Shown here piece after piece: positions 1 to 8,135 of a stretch of 45,998 nt of DNA. How positions within the stretch are numbered: position 1 is the first letter of the stretch; the number at the start of each line of letters is the position of its first letter. The notes beneath the pieces were generated by a model. That model saw nothing but the letters and a program-made list of their open reading frames with translations. It ran no database searches and had not been told where the DNA came from. Origin of the DNA: Granulicella sp. Lineage in GTDB: Bacteria; Acidobacteriota; Terriglobia; Terriglobales; Acidobacteriaceae. The DNA lies in contig PKWU01000070.1 in the NCBI GenBank assembly GCA_003132145.1, forward strand, positions 1 to 45,998, written 5' to 3'. The translations under genes were made by a program, and so were the position numbers.

Positions 1-1031
1 ATGATGCTTTTGGAAACAGAGTATCGAAGACGGTGAATGGAGTGACCACGCAGTATCTTATCGAAGACGACGTGAATCCCACCGGGCTGCCGCAGGTGGT
101 GGAAGAGACGGTCAACGGCGCGGTCACGAGGAGTTATACCTACGGCCTCGAGCGCATCAGCGAGGCCCAGGTTATAAATAATGTTTGGACGCCCAGCTTC
201 TACGAGTACGACGGCGCAGGCAGCGTCCGCCAACTGACGAATTTGGCCGCTAACGTAACCGTGACCGACACCTACGAATACGACGCCTTCGGAAACGCGG
301 TCAACAAGACCGGCGCGACGCCGAACAACTATCTCTATCGCGGCGAGCAGTTCGACCCGGACCTCGGCTTATATTATCTGCGGGCGCGATACTACAATCC
401 CGCCACGGGGCGCTTCCTCAGCGTGGACCCGCTTTCGGACGAAGGCCAGCGCCGATACGAATACGCCGCCGCCAATTCGGTGGACGGCATGGATCCCAAT
501 GGCAGCGAGGCATTGATTGAGTACGCGCTGGTGCCTCATATCTTCCCGCCGGTGTGGATACCCAATTGGTGCGGGCTTTCTGGAACCAACCCGATGGGAG
601 GCTCGCTGCCCTGCATACATCGACAGCCGAAAAACCATGAGGTTACAGTCTCTTACTGGCCCAAACCCGCGATGGGGTTCGGACATGTAGGAGTTGGTTT
701 AGACAGCGACGATACTTCAGGGTTCTATCCAATAAAAAAGGCGTTGTGCCTGGCCACCGGATGTAGTACGCCTGGAAATGTATTTTCGGATCAAATGAAG
801 GAGGGTGTTGCTTACGCTACGACAAGGATTGCTACTACTGCAGGACAAAACGCGATGATGAAAATGACTATTACTCAAAGAGAACAGAATGCTGGGATGT
901 ACAACCTATTTAACAGAAACTGCGCAGAGTTTGTCGAAGATGTGTTGGACTACGGGGGAGTGCCATATGGACCTTATACGGAACGTCCCACGAAATTGTT
1001 TACTGATCTTGGAGGTCTAATAGCTGAGTAA
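1..1031 (+). CDS. Rhs-family polymorphic toxin, 3' end with papain-like C-terminal toxin
   Basis: The frame is already open at base 3 (DAFGNRVSKTVNG), so the gene starts left of the window and the ATG at 33 is only an internal Met. The part present is the end of the Rhs shell, with its hallmark [18 protein letters not shown] near nt 385-435. After about nt 596 (NPMGG) the sequence leaves the Rhs consensus and GC falls, which marks the variable toxin tip. The tip has a His in GFGHVGVGL followed by a Cys in NRNCAEFVEDVL. That His-before-Cys order is seen in circularly permuted papain-like (NlpC/P60-type) enzymes, so an amidase or peptidase toxin is likely. The Rhs identity is sure; the toxin fold is an inference from motifs. 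Confidence 0.85.
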   Translation, partial: DAFGNRVSKTVNGVTTQYLIEDDVNPTGLPQVVEETVNGAVTRSYTYGLERISEAQVINNVWTPSFYEYDGAGSVRQLTNLAANVTVTDTYEYDAFGNAVNKTGATPNNYLYRGEQFDPDLGLYYLRARYYNPATGRFLSVDPLSDEGQRRYEYAAANSVDGMDPNGSEALIEYALVPHIFPPVWIPNWCGLSGTNPMGGSLPCIHRQPKNHEVTVSYWPKPAMGFGHVGVGLDSDDTSGFYPIKKALCLATGCSTPGNVFSDQMKEGVAYATTRIATTAGQNAMMKMTITQREQNAGMYNLFNRNCAEFVEDVLDYGGVPYGPYTERPTKLFTDLGGLIAE

Positions 1032-1090
1032 AGCTATATCAACACTGGTGTGCCCAGCGCAGGAAAACAGACAATAGCAAAAGCGAAATA

Positions 1091-1157
1091 TGGGGCACCT
1101 CTACGCCGCAACGGACGATGAAACTGTCCGTTGTTCCGGTCGGGATGACGGCGAATG
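1091..1157. repeat. Palindromic repeat, family B type, between toxin and immunity gene
   Basis: Contains TGGGGCACC and an 8-bp perfect hairpin: CAACGGAC at 1109-1116, nine-base loop, GTCCGTTG at 1126-1133. The loop GATGAAACT resembles the one at 36254-36290 (GATGAAGCT). A tail reading GTCGGGATGACGG follows, also seen near 36197. Confidence 0.6.
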
Positions 1158-1253
1158 GATTGGGACCATTCATTCTGGTTATGCTCTATTTGGAACAATG
1201 ACGACGCTGAATCAACGACAATGCTGACGCAACCAGATTAGGAGACTTGCATA

Positions 1254-1565
1254 ATGATGAAACATTCATTCTCGAGATGGCTTGTCGTTTCCGCAGTAGT
1301 AGGTCTGGCTGTTCCAATTGCTTTTTTTGTGGCGCGAGAGGTTATCAGTTCCTCTAACACGATGGATTCAATTACGCTAATCGCTTGGCCTTCCTCCTTC
1401 TTTATGATGGCAACAGATGGGGAGCCAGCATGGACTGCAACATACAATTATTTTCTTGCGATGTCTGTACTTGCAAACATTTTACTCTATAGTGCGGTGG
1501 GATCTATCCTTTGGGGGATTAAGTGGGGGATTGCACGGATCAGAACCGCGTTGCCAAGACGGTGA
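1254..1565 (+). CDS. Small membrane protein, candidate immunity protein
   Basis: 103 aa with an AGGAG Shine-Dalgarno nine bases before ATG 1254. Hydrophobic segments are visible at about residues 9-27, 41-56 and 67-89, so it is probably an inner-membrane protein. It sits just after the first Rhs toxin tip, the usual place for a cognate immunity gene, which is the only basis for the role. The last codons (ALPRR and stop) are not its own: they come from the next rhs repeat copy read out of frame, which supplies the TGA at 1563-1565. The original 3' end may therefore have been replaced. I recognise no named family. Confidence 0.55.
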   Translation: MMKHSFSRWLVVSAVVGLAVPIAFFVAREVISSSNTMDSITLIAWPSSFFMMATDGEPAWTATYNYFLAMSVLANILLYSAVGSILWGIKWGIARIRTALPRR

Positions 1566-2659
1566 ATGGAGTGACCACGCAGTATCTTGTGGAGGACGAC
1601 GTGAACCCGACCGGACTGCCGCAGGTGGTGGAAGAGACGGTCAACGGCGCAGTCACGCGGAGTTATACCTACGGCCTCGAACGCATCAGCCAGGCCCAGC
1701 CCATCCAGGGCGCGTGGACGCCCAGCTTCTACGAGTACGACGGCGCGGGCAGCGTCCGGCAGTTGACAAATCTGGCCGCTAACGTAACCGTGACGGATAC
1801 CTATGAGTACGACGCCTTCGGCAACGCGGTCAACAAAACCGGCGCGACGCCGAACAACTATCTCTATCGCGGCGAGCAGTTCGACCCGGACCTCGGCTTA
1901 TATTATCTGCGGGCGCGATACTACAATCCTGCCACGGGGCGCTTCCTCAGCGCGGACCCGCTTGCCGACGAGGGCCAGCGCCGCTACCAATACGCCGCCG
2001 CCAATCCGGTGGACGGCATGGACCCCAATGGCAGCGAGGCATTGATTGAGTACGCGCTGGTGCCTCATATCTTCCCGCCGGTGTGGATACCGAATTGGTG
2101 CGGGCTTTCTGGAACCAACCCGATGGGTCGCTATCTGCCCTGCAAACCACCACCATGCAAAAAATGCTTTAATACGCAAGCATTTGCGCAAAAGATCGAC
2201 TCAGAAGCGGTTCCTAATGAGTCTGCCCAAAGTAAATATCATGGCGAGTGCGCGCATGTAGTTGGAGATGGACTTCAAGCCGGTGGAATCAACGCCAGAG
2301 TTGAGTTGGCAGGCAATTACGGACCAGTTCTTCTACAAAACAACTTCAAGATCGTTGATTATATATCACAGCCTGCGTTCCATTCGCAGCATGCTGGCGA
2401 ATTGGGTGACATTACTATCTTTGGGATAGTTTCGGGACACAAGTCTGGCCATGCGGAAGGATATACCGGAACTTCCCAGAGTCATTGGACTTCGTATTGG
2501 CAACAGAGGTATTGGACCCCTTACGGACCGATAAGTAGTAAGACTGGTCTTCCAAATGCTCCTACTGGTCCAGCAACAATTTACCGGAATAAATGCCGTT
2601 GCGGCAATGATTCCTCATCATTTTATCTAATTCTAGAAAGGCTGGATTATGTTTACTAA
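1523..2659 (+). CDS. Orphan Rhs tip cassette with amidase-like C-terminal toxin
   Basis: A second copy of the Rhs tip, nearly identical to the first from AACCGCGTTGCC (about 1543) to NPMG (about 2133), then a different C-terminal domain. The only in-frame start is GTG 1523, with no ribosome site, so this looks like a silent displaced tip that would need recombination into a full rhs gene. The tip reads [15 protein letters not shown], then GDITIF, then [15 protein letters not shown] and QQRYWTPYG. This Cys-GD-His order fits CHAP/NlpC-P60-like peptidoglycan amidases, including type VI amidase effectors. The Rhs assignment is firm; the toxin activity is inferred from motif order. Confidence 0.75.
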   Translation: MGDCTDQNRVAKTVNGVTTQYLVEDDVNPTGLPQVVEETVNGAVTRSYTYGLERISQAQPIQGAWTPSFYEYDGAGSVRQLTNLAANVTVTDTYEYDAFGNAVNKTGATPNNYLYRGEQFDPDLGLYYLRARYYNPATGRFLSADPLADEGQRRYQYAAANPVDGMDPNGSEALIEYALVPHIFPPVWIPNWCGLSGTNPMGRYLPCKPPPCKKCFNTQAFAQKIDSEAVPNESAQSKYHGECAHVVGDGLQAGGINARVELAGNYGPVLLQNNFKIVDYISQPAFHSQHAGELGDITIFGIVSGHKSGHAEGYTGTSQSHWTSYWQQRYWTPYGPISSKTGLPNAPTGPATIYRNKCRCGNDSSSFYLILERLDYVY

Positions 2660-3290
2660 GTTGATGCAACTGATTGTTGCCGATTTTCTTCTGATGATTG
2701 CTGCGGAGTGCTACGCGCAATACAATCCAATTCTAATGATTGGCACCAACCGCCCCAATTCTCACTATGAAGTGTTACCGCAAGACGTTAGAAGTAAGTG
2801 TACTCGCGCTATTGGACCTTATAAAACTGATCCATTCGTGGTCTATGCACATATCAGGAAGAGTAGTTACGAGTATTATGCGGAATGGGGTACGAATAAG
2901 AACCGGAAAGACGACGAATATGATCAAGGCGCTACTTTGCTGGAAATCCATGGTCGAGAATGTAAATCATGGGAACTGGAGGGCACATTAATGGCTGTAC
3001 CGCCAAGAAATGGCTATCATGGTTCAACCTCCGAAGCCAGATTGCCAGGGGACGACTCTCCAACTGAAGATTCTCCACTAGTACGTCACTTTGTATTTAG
3101 GTCCGCAGAAGAGGAGTCACTTCTGAGAGAATTCATTAGAGACACGATCTATCGCGCAATCAAAACATATGGAGGAGATACACCTTTCAGGGCTGTGGCC
3201 TGTAAGCCTCAAGAAGAATTGACGGATTCTGGGTTTATTGTTGTCCTGCAGGAGCTTAAGTCATACTGCTCGAGGGCGCCTGGAAAGTGA
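2649..3290 (+). CDS. Secreted protein, candidate immunity protein for the second Rhs toxin
   Basis: 213 aa, starting inside the last codons of the preceding toxin (11-nt overlap), which implies translational coupling. Residues 1-23 form a signal peptide (hydrophobic core, then ECYAQ), so the product should be periplasmic. That suits neutralisation of a peptidoglycan amidase, but the pairing is inferred from position only. GC is lower than the rhs repeats, as usual for toxin/immunity modules. The 3' end runs directly into the third rhs repeat copy at about 3290. No family recognised. Confidence 0.55.
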   Translation: MFTKLMQLIVADFLLMIAAECYAQYNPILMIGTNRPNSHYEVLPQDVRSKCTRAIGPYKTDPFVVYAHIRKSSYEYYAEWGTNKNRKDDEYDQGATLLEIHGRECKSWELEGTLMAVPPRNGYHGSTSEARLPGDDSPTEDSPLVRHFVFRSAEEESLLREFIRDTIYRAIKTYGGDTPFRAVACKPQEELTDSGFIVVLQELKSYCSRAPGK

Positions 3291-3492
3291 GTTGCTCTAC
3301 GATGCCTTCGGCAACCGCGTTGCCAAGACGGTGAATGGAGTGACCACGCAGTATCTTGTGGAGGACGATGTGAATCCCACCGGCCTGCCGCAGGTGGTGG
3401 AAGAGACGGTCAACGGCGTAGTCACGCGGAGTTATACCTACGGCCTGGAGCGCATCAGCCATGCCCAGCCCATCAACGATGCGTGGACGCCC
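3290..3492 (+). pseudogene. Third Rhs tip copy, truncated
   Basis: Reads [18 protein letters not shown] and continues as in the other two copies to NDAWTP, then homology stops at about 3485-3492 where the other copies continue SFYEYDG. The frame stays open to 3540 but encodes unrelated residues, which are the antisense of the neighbouring prim-pol gene. It has no toxin domain, so it is a dead end or a recombination relic. Confidence 0.8.
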
Positions 3493-3958
3493 CTTTCCCG
3501 CGAACTCGTAGTCCCGGTGCTAGGTTTTTCCTGCGCATAGCTCGGCCCGCCGGCCAGCGAAAGAATGCGTACCCTGTGTCTCCGGCACTCATCAGAAGCG
3601 TCTGTCGCCAGCCCCAGTCGTCCTCGCAAAGAACGCGCAACGTGCTGTCGGCACTTCTGGTATCGACCTCCAAGACGAAGACTCCGGATGCGGCTCCGGT
3701 AGCCAGGCCCCAATTGCAGCCTGGGAGTTCGCACGCCCATTGCTCCAACTGGGCCAGGTCGGCCGTCGCGTCTTCGATCCGCACCTTCGCTGACACAAGC
3801 CTGTTTTGTGGCTGAACTGGAAACACGCGCCACCGGCGGTTCGCCTGGATAATCTGGATGGGGAGATCCGCGGAACACTGCGGTTCGTTGATTGAGGGTG
3901 TGGGCAGCGCGGCAACGCGCTGTCCGTACTCCCGGAAAAAATCTGCTGGGTCTTTCAT
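3473..3958 (-). pseudogene. Prim-pol (bifunctional primase/polymerase N-terminal) domain, 3' truncated
   Basis: 161 aa with the start of a prim-pol domain: WRVFPVQP, later CNWGLATGAASGVFVLEVD (matching the usual N-W/I-G-x-x-T-G-x-x-S-G...V-D pattern) and GLRVRGKGAS. The family normally continues with the second half of the catalytic domain and often a helicase, but here the frame ends after THR in DNA belonging to the truncated rhs copy. The usual first acidic residue of the D-x-D pair appears as Glu (LEVD). Prim-pol genes typify phage and plasmid-like replication modules, so this is probably a remnant of an integrated element. Confident on domain, sure that it is incomplete. Confidence 0.7.
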
Positions 3959-4464
3959 TCTTCTCCTTGAGTTAAATGGTCAGTCGCAATCGCTACCCGG
4001 ATGGGGCAGCAAGTTGTTACTGATCGGTGCGAAGTCTGATTTGGGGAGGAATTAGAAGGGCTCGCGCGGGCGGCGGGCCGGGAGAGAAACGCATGTGTTG
4101 AGGGCGTAAGGCGCCACCAGTCCGCTAACACTGTCACCTCCTCAGCTGTTGCCTGGTCGGCGGTCGCGTCTTCAATTCGCACCTCGCATGTGCCAGCCTG
4201 CCCTGGGGCTGAACAGAAAACAACCTCAGGCGGTTTGCGTGAAGCACCTCGATGGGAATAACTGCGGAACGCTGCGGTTCGTTGTTTGAGGGTGTGGGCG
4301 GCGCGGCAATGCGCCGTCCGTATTCTCGGGAAGGATCTTCCTGGTTTTTCATTTCTTGCTCTTGCTCCTCGATTTAATGGGTCAGCCGCAAACGCTACCG
4401 GCGAAGGCAGCGAGTCACTGATCAGTTGTGAAGGGAATTAAGCGGGCCGGGAGAGAAACACATG
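3770..4464. repeat. Tandem duplication of about 0.37-0.39 kb covering the prim-pol start and its upstream DNA
   Basis: Copy 1 runs roughly 3770-4095 and copy 2 roughly 4160-4464. The two start codons are 394 bases apart. The upstream shared marker GGGCCGGGAGAGAAAC occurs at 4075 and again at 4444 (369 apart), so the copies differ by small indels and many substitutions, which points to an old duplication. Confidence 0.7.
4105..4352 (-). pseudogene. Decayed tandem copy of the prim-pol gene start, frameshifted
   Basis: The N-terminus (MKNQEDPSREYGRRIAA, then PTPSNNEPQRSA) parallels the intact-start copy (MKDPADFFREYGQRVAA, PTPSINEPQCSA). Around 4184 one T present in copy 1 (CACCTTCGC) is missing (CACCTCGC). 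This shifts the frame, and the matching KVRIEDATAD motif continues in another frame. Similarity fades after about 4105. No functional product expected. Confidence 0.75.
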
Positions 4465-4686
4465 GCTTGGGGGACGTATCCGTGTCCGCCTCATGCGATG
4501 CAAGGCTATTGATTGCTGGGTCGAGAGGTTGAGAAGGGATCTCAACATCGGGTCGAATCTGCGGTACTTAGGTCGCCGCTATGGATCGGCAACGTTTGAA
4601 ATCAGCAGGACATCGATCCCCTCGATTCGAGGTAAAGCCCACATCCCGCAATGAAACCGACGTCGCATGCTGCCTGGGCGGAGCGG
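4465..4686. other. Gap with no recognisable gene
   Basis: With the tail of the duplication this makes a stretch of over 300 bases (4353-4686) without a coding frame I can support. No RNA gene or clear palindrome was seen. Confidence 0.5.
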
Positions 4687-5007
4687 TTAGCGACCGGCCG
4701 CTGACCGCTGGTTGAGGAATATCTGGAGGTCTGCAAGGTACCGCTGATTGCGTGCTCGTTGCGCATTTAGCTGCTGGACTGCGGCGTCTCGCTGCCTGGA
4801 GGTCTCGCCCAAGGCCGCGGCGAAGTCTTCAGTCGTCGGGATTTTGGGAGCTGGGCCCTTGTGACCAGGTGAAAGGACGTCACTGTGATTGCGTGCCTCG
4901 TTGCACTGCCGACAAGCGCTGACGCAGTTTTCGATGGTATCGGGACCTCCGCGGCCACGCGGCATCCTGTGGTCGACGGTTGCCTGGTCAGGGGGCGACA
5001 TTGTCAC
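4687..5007 (-). CDS. HNH endonuclease fragment
   Basis: 106 aa from a GTG at 5007, or 104 aa from the ATG at 5001. The HNH signature is clear: ATVDHRMPRGRGG, then DTIENCVSACRQCNEAR, giving the catalytic His, the Asn and a C-x-x-C zinc pair. Residues 60-106 look like a charged helix. The frame stays open upstream to a stop at 5101 and encodes CPDVRFCGSRQTKG, which resembles the first part of an HNH domain with a possible extra Cys pair, yet has no ATG, GTG or TTG there. The gene may have lost its true 5' end. HNH genes of this size are common in phages and other mobile elements. Confidence 0.65.
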   Translation of the reverse strand: MTMSPPDQATVDHRMPRGRGGPDTIENCVSACRQCNEARNHSDVLSPGHKGPAPKIPTTEDFAAALGETSRQRDAAVQQLNAQRARNQRYLADLQIFLNQRSAAGR

Positions 5008-5214
5008 AGAGAAGTGTGACGCGTCCGCACCAATGACACCTTTTGTCTGCCTCGAGCCACAGAATCGTACGTCGGGGCAGTTGTCTTCCGGTTGAAGTTT
5101 TCATGGGTTCACTTTCAGTTAGGTGTTGCGGGTGTATGTGTAGAATGCCCAGTCTGGAAGACTGGCTGTGGGGGCTGAACTTACTGAGAGAGCTTCCCTC
5201 CTTTCAAATAGGAA

Positions 5215-5236
5215 CGCCGCCCCTTGCAGGGCGGCG
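5215..5236 (-). terminator. GC-rich hairpin after the recombinase gene
   Basis: Perfect 8-bp stem CGCCGCCC/GGGCGGCG with loop CTTGCA, 17 bases beyond the stop of the minus-strand recombinase. The following minus-strand bases (GTTCCTATTTG) are only moderately T-rich, so terminator activity is uncertain. Confidence 0.4.
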
Positions 5237-5253
5237 GTTGATCGCGTAAGGCG

Positions 5254-7113
5254 TTAAGACGTGAACAAGGTACCGACCCATCCGCCGACTTTTTTGAGGC
5301 CGTGCGATTCATCGAAGTTGCGTCCATAACGCCTGATGGTTGTGTTGATGTTCCGGTGCCAAAGGTGCTTACTAAGTGATAAATAGTCTTCCGGGTGTGT
5401 ATCGAGCCACCTGAAAGCCAGTGCGTCGCGATACAGATGCGGATGGCCCCAGCGACCTGCGTGCTTCATCGTGAGGCCGCCGATTAGGTTTCCAAAGGCG
5501 AGGCGTGTGTAGGGGCTACCCTCGTGATTGAGGAAGAGAGTTCCCCGGTCAACGAAGAGAGTTCCACGGTCAGCGGTGCTAATGAGAGCGGCTCTAATTA
5601 GGAGAGGCCGTTGATTCGTGACGTAGTCTTCGAGTAACGGCACAAGATACAACGGCACGATACCGCGAACCATCTGTTTTGTTTTCACCTGTTCCTTGGG
5701 GAAGAAAATCTGCCAAAATTCAGCTCCTGGGTTGCGCGCTAGCTCCGCCTCGACGTCGTCTGGCTTCCCGATGGGCCGGTTGGGATCAAAGCCGGCTTTG
5801 AAGATGTTCGCGCAGTCTTTGGACGTGCCAAGATTGCAAATCCTCACGTTGAACTGACGCCAGGCAAACACCGCCATCCAGTGGGTCAGCAAGATGTCGT
5901 GGGTTAACCTCGCATATTTGATGGTGCCTCTCTGTACGCGGCTCCTCTCCTTTTCGATCTTCAGCGGAATTTCGCAAAGCACGCGATGCTCGATGAAATA
6001 CTCGGATTTGCGGTCGATCGCGGCTTCCTCATCCTCTACAGGAATCGTGTTCATCAGGTCAGTCATCCAATCGAAATCGATTGTTTGATAGGCCGGATAT
6101 TTTCGGAGTGTGCCGCGCAGTGTGGCAAGGTTGGAATAGAGGCTGTTCGGAGTTACCTTCCTTTCATCGAGTTGCCACGAGATGTAGGGGTCTACGATTC
6201 TGGGGTGGACAACCTCGAGCAGGTCGACCGGACCCTGAAGGTCCAGAAGATGTTTCAGAACGCCGTAACCAAGCAACTTGCTGACAGCTCGCTCAACGTT
6301 GATTGCCGTTTCGGGCCGAAGATTCTCGTTTTCGCGGCGGCTGCTTTTGCCCGTGTCACGACGGCTCCCTTTCTGCAAACGGCGTGTAGCCGTATTGAGG
6401 CGGGATGCGATCATGTCGCGCAGTTGCGTGCGACACGGTTCTGGCATGTCAGCTGTCGCGACCCCGTAAAGATAGTCGTCCAGAGGATGCGTGATCAGCG
6501 GGAACTTATCACGGAGTTTGTTTTGGACGATCATCCGCCGGAAGTTACCTAACACAGCCTGTACGGATTTGGGGTGGCGTCCGTTTGCAATTTTCAACTC
6601 CTTGAATGCAAGGAGATGATCGTCGGAGAGTTGACCAGGGGCCTTCTCGGCGGCGACGGCAAACCGGACAATTCCGGAACATCCGTCTAGCAGTTTTATC
6701 CCGGCGAGAGCTTCCTGCCATTTGGCTTCCGCCTTACTCGGTTCGGCGGACCATCCCAGAAGGTCCACAGCGAGGCGGCGCAACAATAGTGCGTAGTTTT
6801 TGTACGAGCGCACAGAATTGCGGCTAAGCGGCTTACCCTTCCTAGAAGTCAGTTTTGCCAAGAAAGAGCCGAAGCCCTGCATTGCAGGCTGGAGCGTTGC
6901 GATCTTCAAGTCAGGCAGGAGCACGCCTACGTAGGTGGAAAAATGCGTTGCTGTGGTTGTTAACATTGCGACGGGGAGATCCGGGCGCATTTTGGCGATG
7001 GCGCCGAGGAGATCGACGACTCTGGTCGACGAAGCCGACATAACGAGATCCGGCGAGGCAATGCGCGGCAAAGCCTCTTTTGGCGAGGCGATTGTAAGAT
7101 TCTGGACGTTCAT
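5254..7113 (-). CDS. Large tyrosine recombinase / site-specific integrase
   Basis: 619 aa. The C-terminal third carries the tyrosine recombinase pattern: Arg in WRQFNVRICNLG (about residue 419), HLYRD for the H-x-x-R box, then LSKHLWHRNINTTIRRYG holding the second His and the nucleophile Tyr. The N-terminal 250 residues look like a helical DNA-binding arm (SVRSYKNYALLLRRLA). It is longer than a phage integrase (about 400 aa) and resembles the long recombinases found on genomic islands. ATG 7113 follows a GGAG eleven bases upstream. Residues about 513-526 contain a seven-residue duplication (DRGTLF twice) from a 21-nt tandem repeat at 5533-5574. Two small HTH genes lie upstream on the same strand. 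Confidence 0.8.
   Translation of the reverse strand: MNVQNLTIASPKEALPRIASPDLVMSASSTRVVDLLGAIAKMRPDLPVAMLTTTATHFSTYVGVLLPDLKIATLQPAMQGFGSFLAKLTSRKGKPLSRNSVRSYKNYALLLRRLAVDLLGWSAEPSKAEAKWQEALAGIKLLDGCSGIVRFAVAAEKAPGQLSDDHLLAFKELKIANGRHPKSVQAVLGNFRRMIVQNKLRDKFPLITHPLDDYLYGVATADMPEPCRTQLRDMIASRLNTATRRLQKGSRRDTGKSSRRENENLRPETAINVERAVSKLLGYGVLKHLLDLQGPVDLLEVVHPRIVDPYISWQLDERKVTPNSLYSNLATLRGTLRKYPAYQTIDFDWMTDLMNTIPVEDEEAAIDRKSEYFIEHRVLCEIPLKIEKERSRVQRGTIKYARLTHDILLTHWMAVFAWRQFNVRICNLGTSKDCANIFKAGFDPNRPIGKPDDVEAELARNPGAEFWQIFFPKEQVKTKQMVRGIVPLYLVPLLEDYVTNQRPLLIRAALISTADRGTLFVDRGTLFLNHEGSPYTRLAFGNLIGGLTMKHAGRWGHPHLYRDALAFRWLDTHPEDYLSLSKHLWHRNINTTIRRYGRNFDESHGLKKVGGWVGTLFTS
5533..5574. repeat. 21-nt tandem duplication inside the recombinase gene
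   Basis: GAAGAGAGTTCCCCGGTCAA plus C is followed at once by a copy with two changes. It duplicates seven residues in frame near the C-terminal catalytic domain. Confidence 0.85.
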
Positions 7114-7276
7114 ATATGCAATTTCTCCATTAGTTTGTCAAAGTAACGAACGGTGATAATGCATATAAAGCACGAAGCTAAGCGACTTATTGTGAGCAAC
7201 TTAACGTAAACGCGAAACAGAGGGGCAAATCGCGGTGATATACGCGGCAAAGCGATGCTGGCGGCAATCAAGATCA

Positions 7277-7618
7277 TTACTTTCGGCCTCCCTTGGGCTT
7301 CTCTGTGATGGTGGGAGAAGGCAGCTGCATTTCAAGGAAGGCCTCGATATCACACGACAAGAAGCGCCCCCGCTTAGGCAGGTCGCGCGCCGGCCATTTT
7401 CCGATATGAATACGCTCCTGAATGCTCCTGATATCGCAAGCGAAGATTCGCGCGGTGTCGGCGGTTGTGTACTGTGCTTGTAGTGGCAGGTTTTTTTTGC
7501 GCAATACCTCGCATAAGCGTGGGTAGAGCTGAATATCCTCCGCCGTGAAACTCGCGGTAGGGTCGTTTACGTCCGGTGGGCCTTCGGTCGGTTTTCCTGT
7601 GCTGTTTTTGGGGGGCAT
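7277..7618 (-). CDS. Excisionase-like helix-turn-helix DNA-binding protein
   Basis: 113 aa with SD GAAGGA eight bases before ATG 7618. Residues about 50-92 (YTTADTARIFACDIRSIQER, then RDLPKRGRFLSCDIEAFLE) fit the MerR/excisionase HTH_17 plan: a helix-turn-helix, then a wing, and the 'DIEAFL' closing helix. The N-terminal 30 residues are Pro/Thr rich and probably disordered. With the next gene and the recombinase it probably controls excision or element genes; no target site could be identified. Confidence 0.6.
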   Translation of the reverse strand: MPPKNSTGKPTEGPPDVNDPTASFTAEDIQLYPRLCEVLRKKNLPLQAQYTTADTARIFACDIRSIQERIHIGKWPARDLPKRGRFLSCDIEAFLEMQLPSPTITEKPKGGRK

Positions 7619-7743
7619 GTAGTGCGTCCTTCATCAGAATTTTTGGATCCGTACCATTCCCGGACTTGCGGTCCGGTACTTTTCCCAAGTTGCCGTTCTT
7701 ATCGGGAAATATGCTCATACCCGAGCCGGGGGGTGTGTCACGC

Positions 7744-7989
7744 TTATTTGTCGTCGCTCGAGCTGGACGGAGCTGCGCTTTTACGCGGTTTGCGAGGTTG
7801 CTTCAGATTTGGGTGGTCGGATCGGGCATAGCGCTCGATGGCGCTCCTGGTCAATAGCCGACGGCTCCCAATGCATCGCGTGGGCAGCTGGCCCGAGGCA
7901 ATAAGGTAGTCCAGAGACCGGATCGAGATGCCTAGAGCCTCGGCTGCATCGCGCCGACCGTATAGTATGCGGAGTGGTATTTTGTTCAT
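7744..7989 (-). CDS. Excisionase-family DNA-binding protein
   Basis: 81 aa. GRRDAAEALGISIRSLDYLI, then QLPTRCIGSRRLLTRSAIERY, is a textbook HTH_17/excisionase domain that nearly fills the protein, followed by a basic, Ser-rich tail. Such proteins bend att-site DNA and steer tyrosine recombinases toward excision, or act as small regulators. It lies between the large recombinase and the cargo gene, all on the minus strand. No convincing SD before ATG 7989. Confidence 0.75.
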   Translation of the reverse strand: MNKIPLRILYGRRDAAEALGISIRSLDYLIASGQLPTRCIGSRRLLTRSAIERYARSDHPNLKQPRKPRKSAAPSSSSDDK

Positions 7990-8135
7990 GTTGGGAGCAT
8001 GAACCTTGGCCGACGAGGAGTCATTTACTAGCGCACTATTTTTTTAGACGAAAATCGCGTCTACGCAAGTCCTTCATTATCAATAGATACCGGAGTCCGG
8101 TTTAACCTGGCCAACATGCTGCCGAAGGGTCTTAC

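Noticed and set aside
8045..8065. Terminator before the cargo gene end (AGACG/CGTCT hairpin with T-run)
   Set aside because: The T-run lies on the wrong side of the hairpin for the minus-strand genes and no plus-strand gene ends there.
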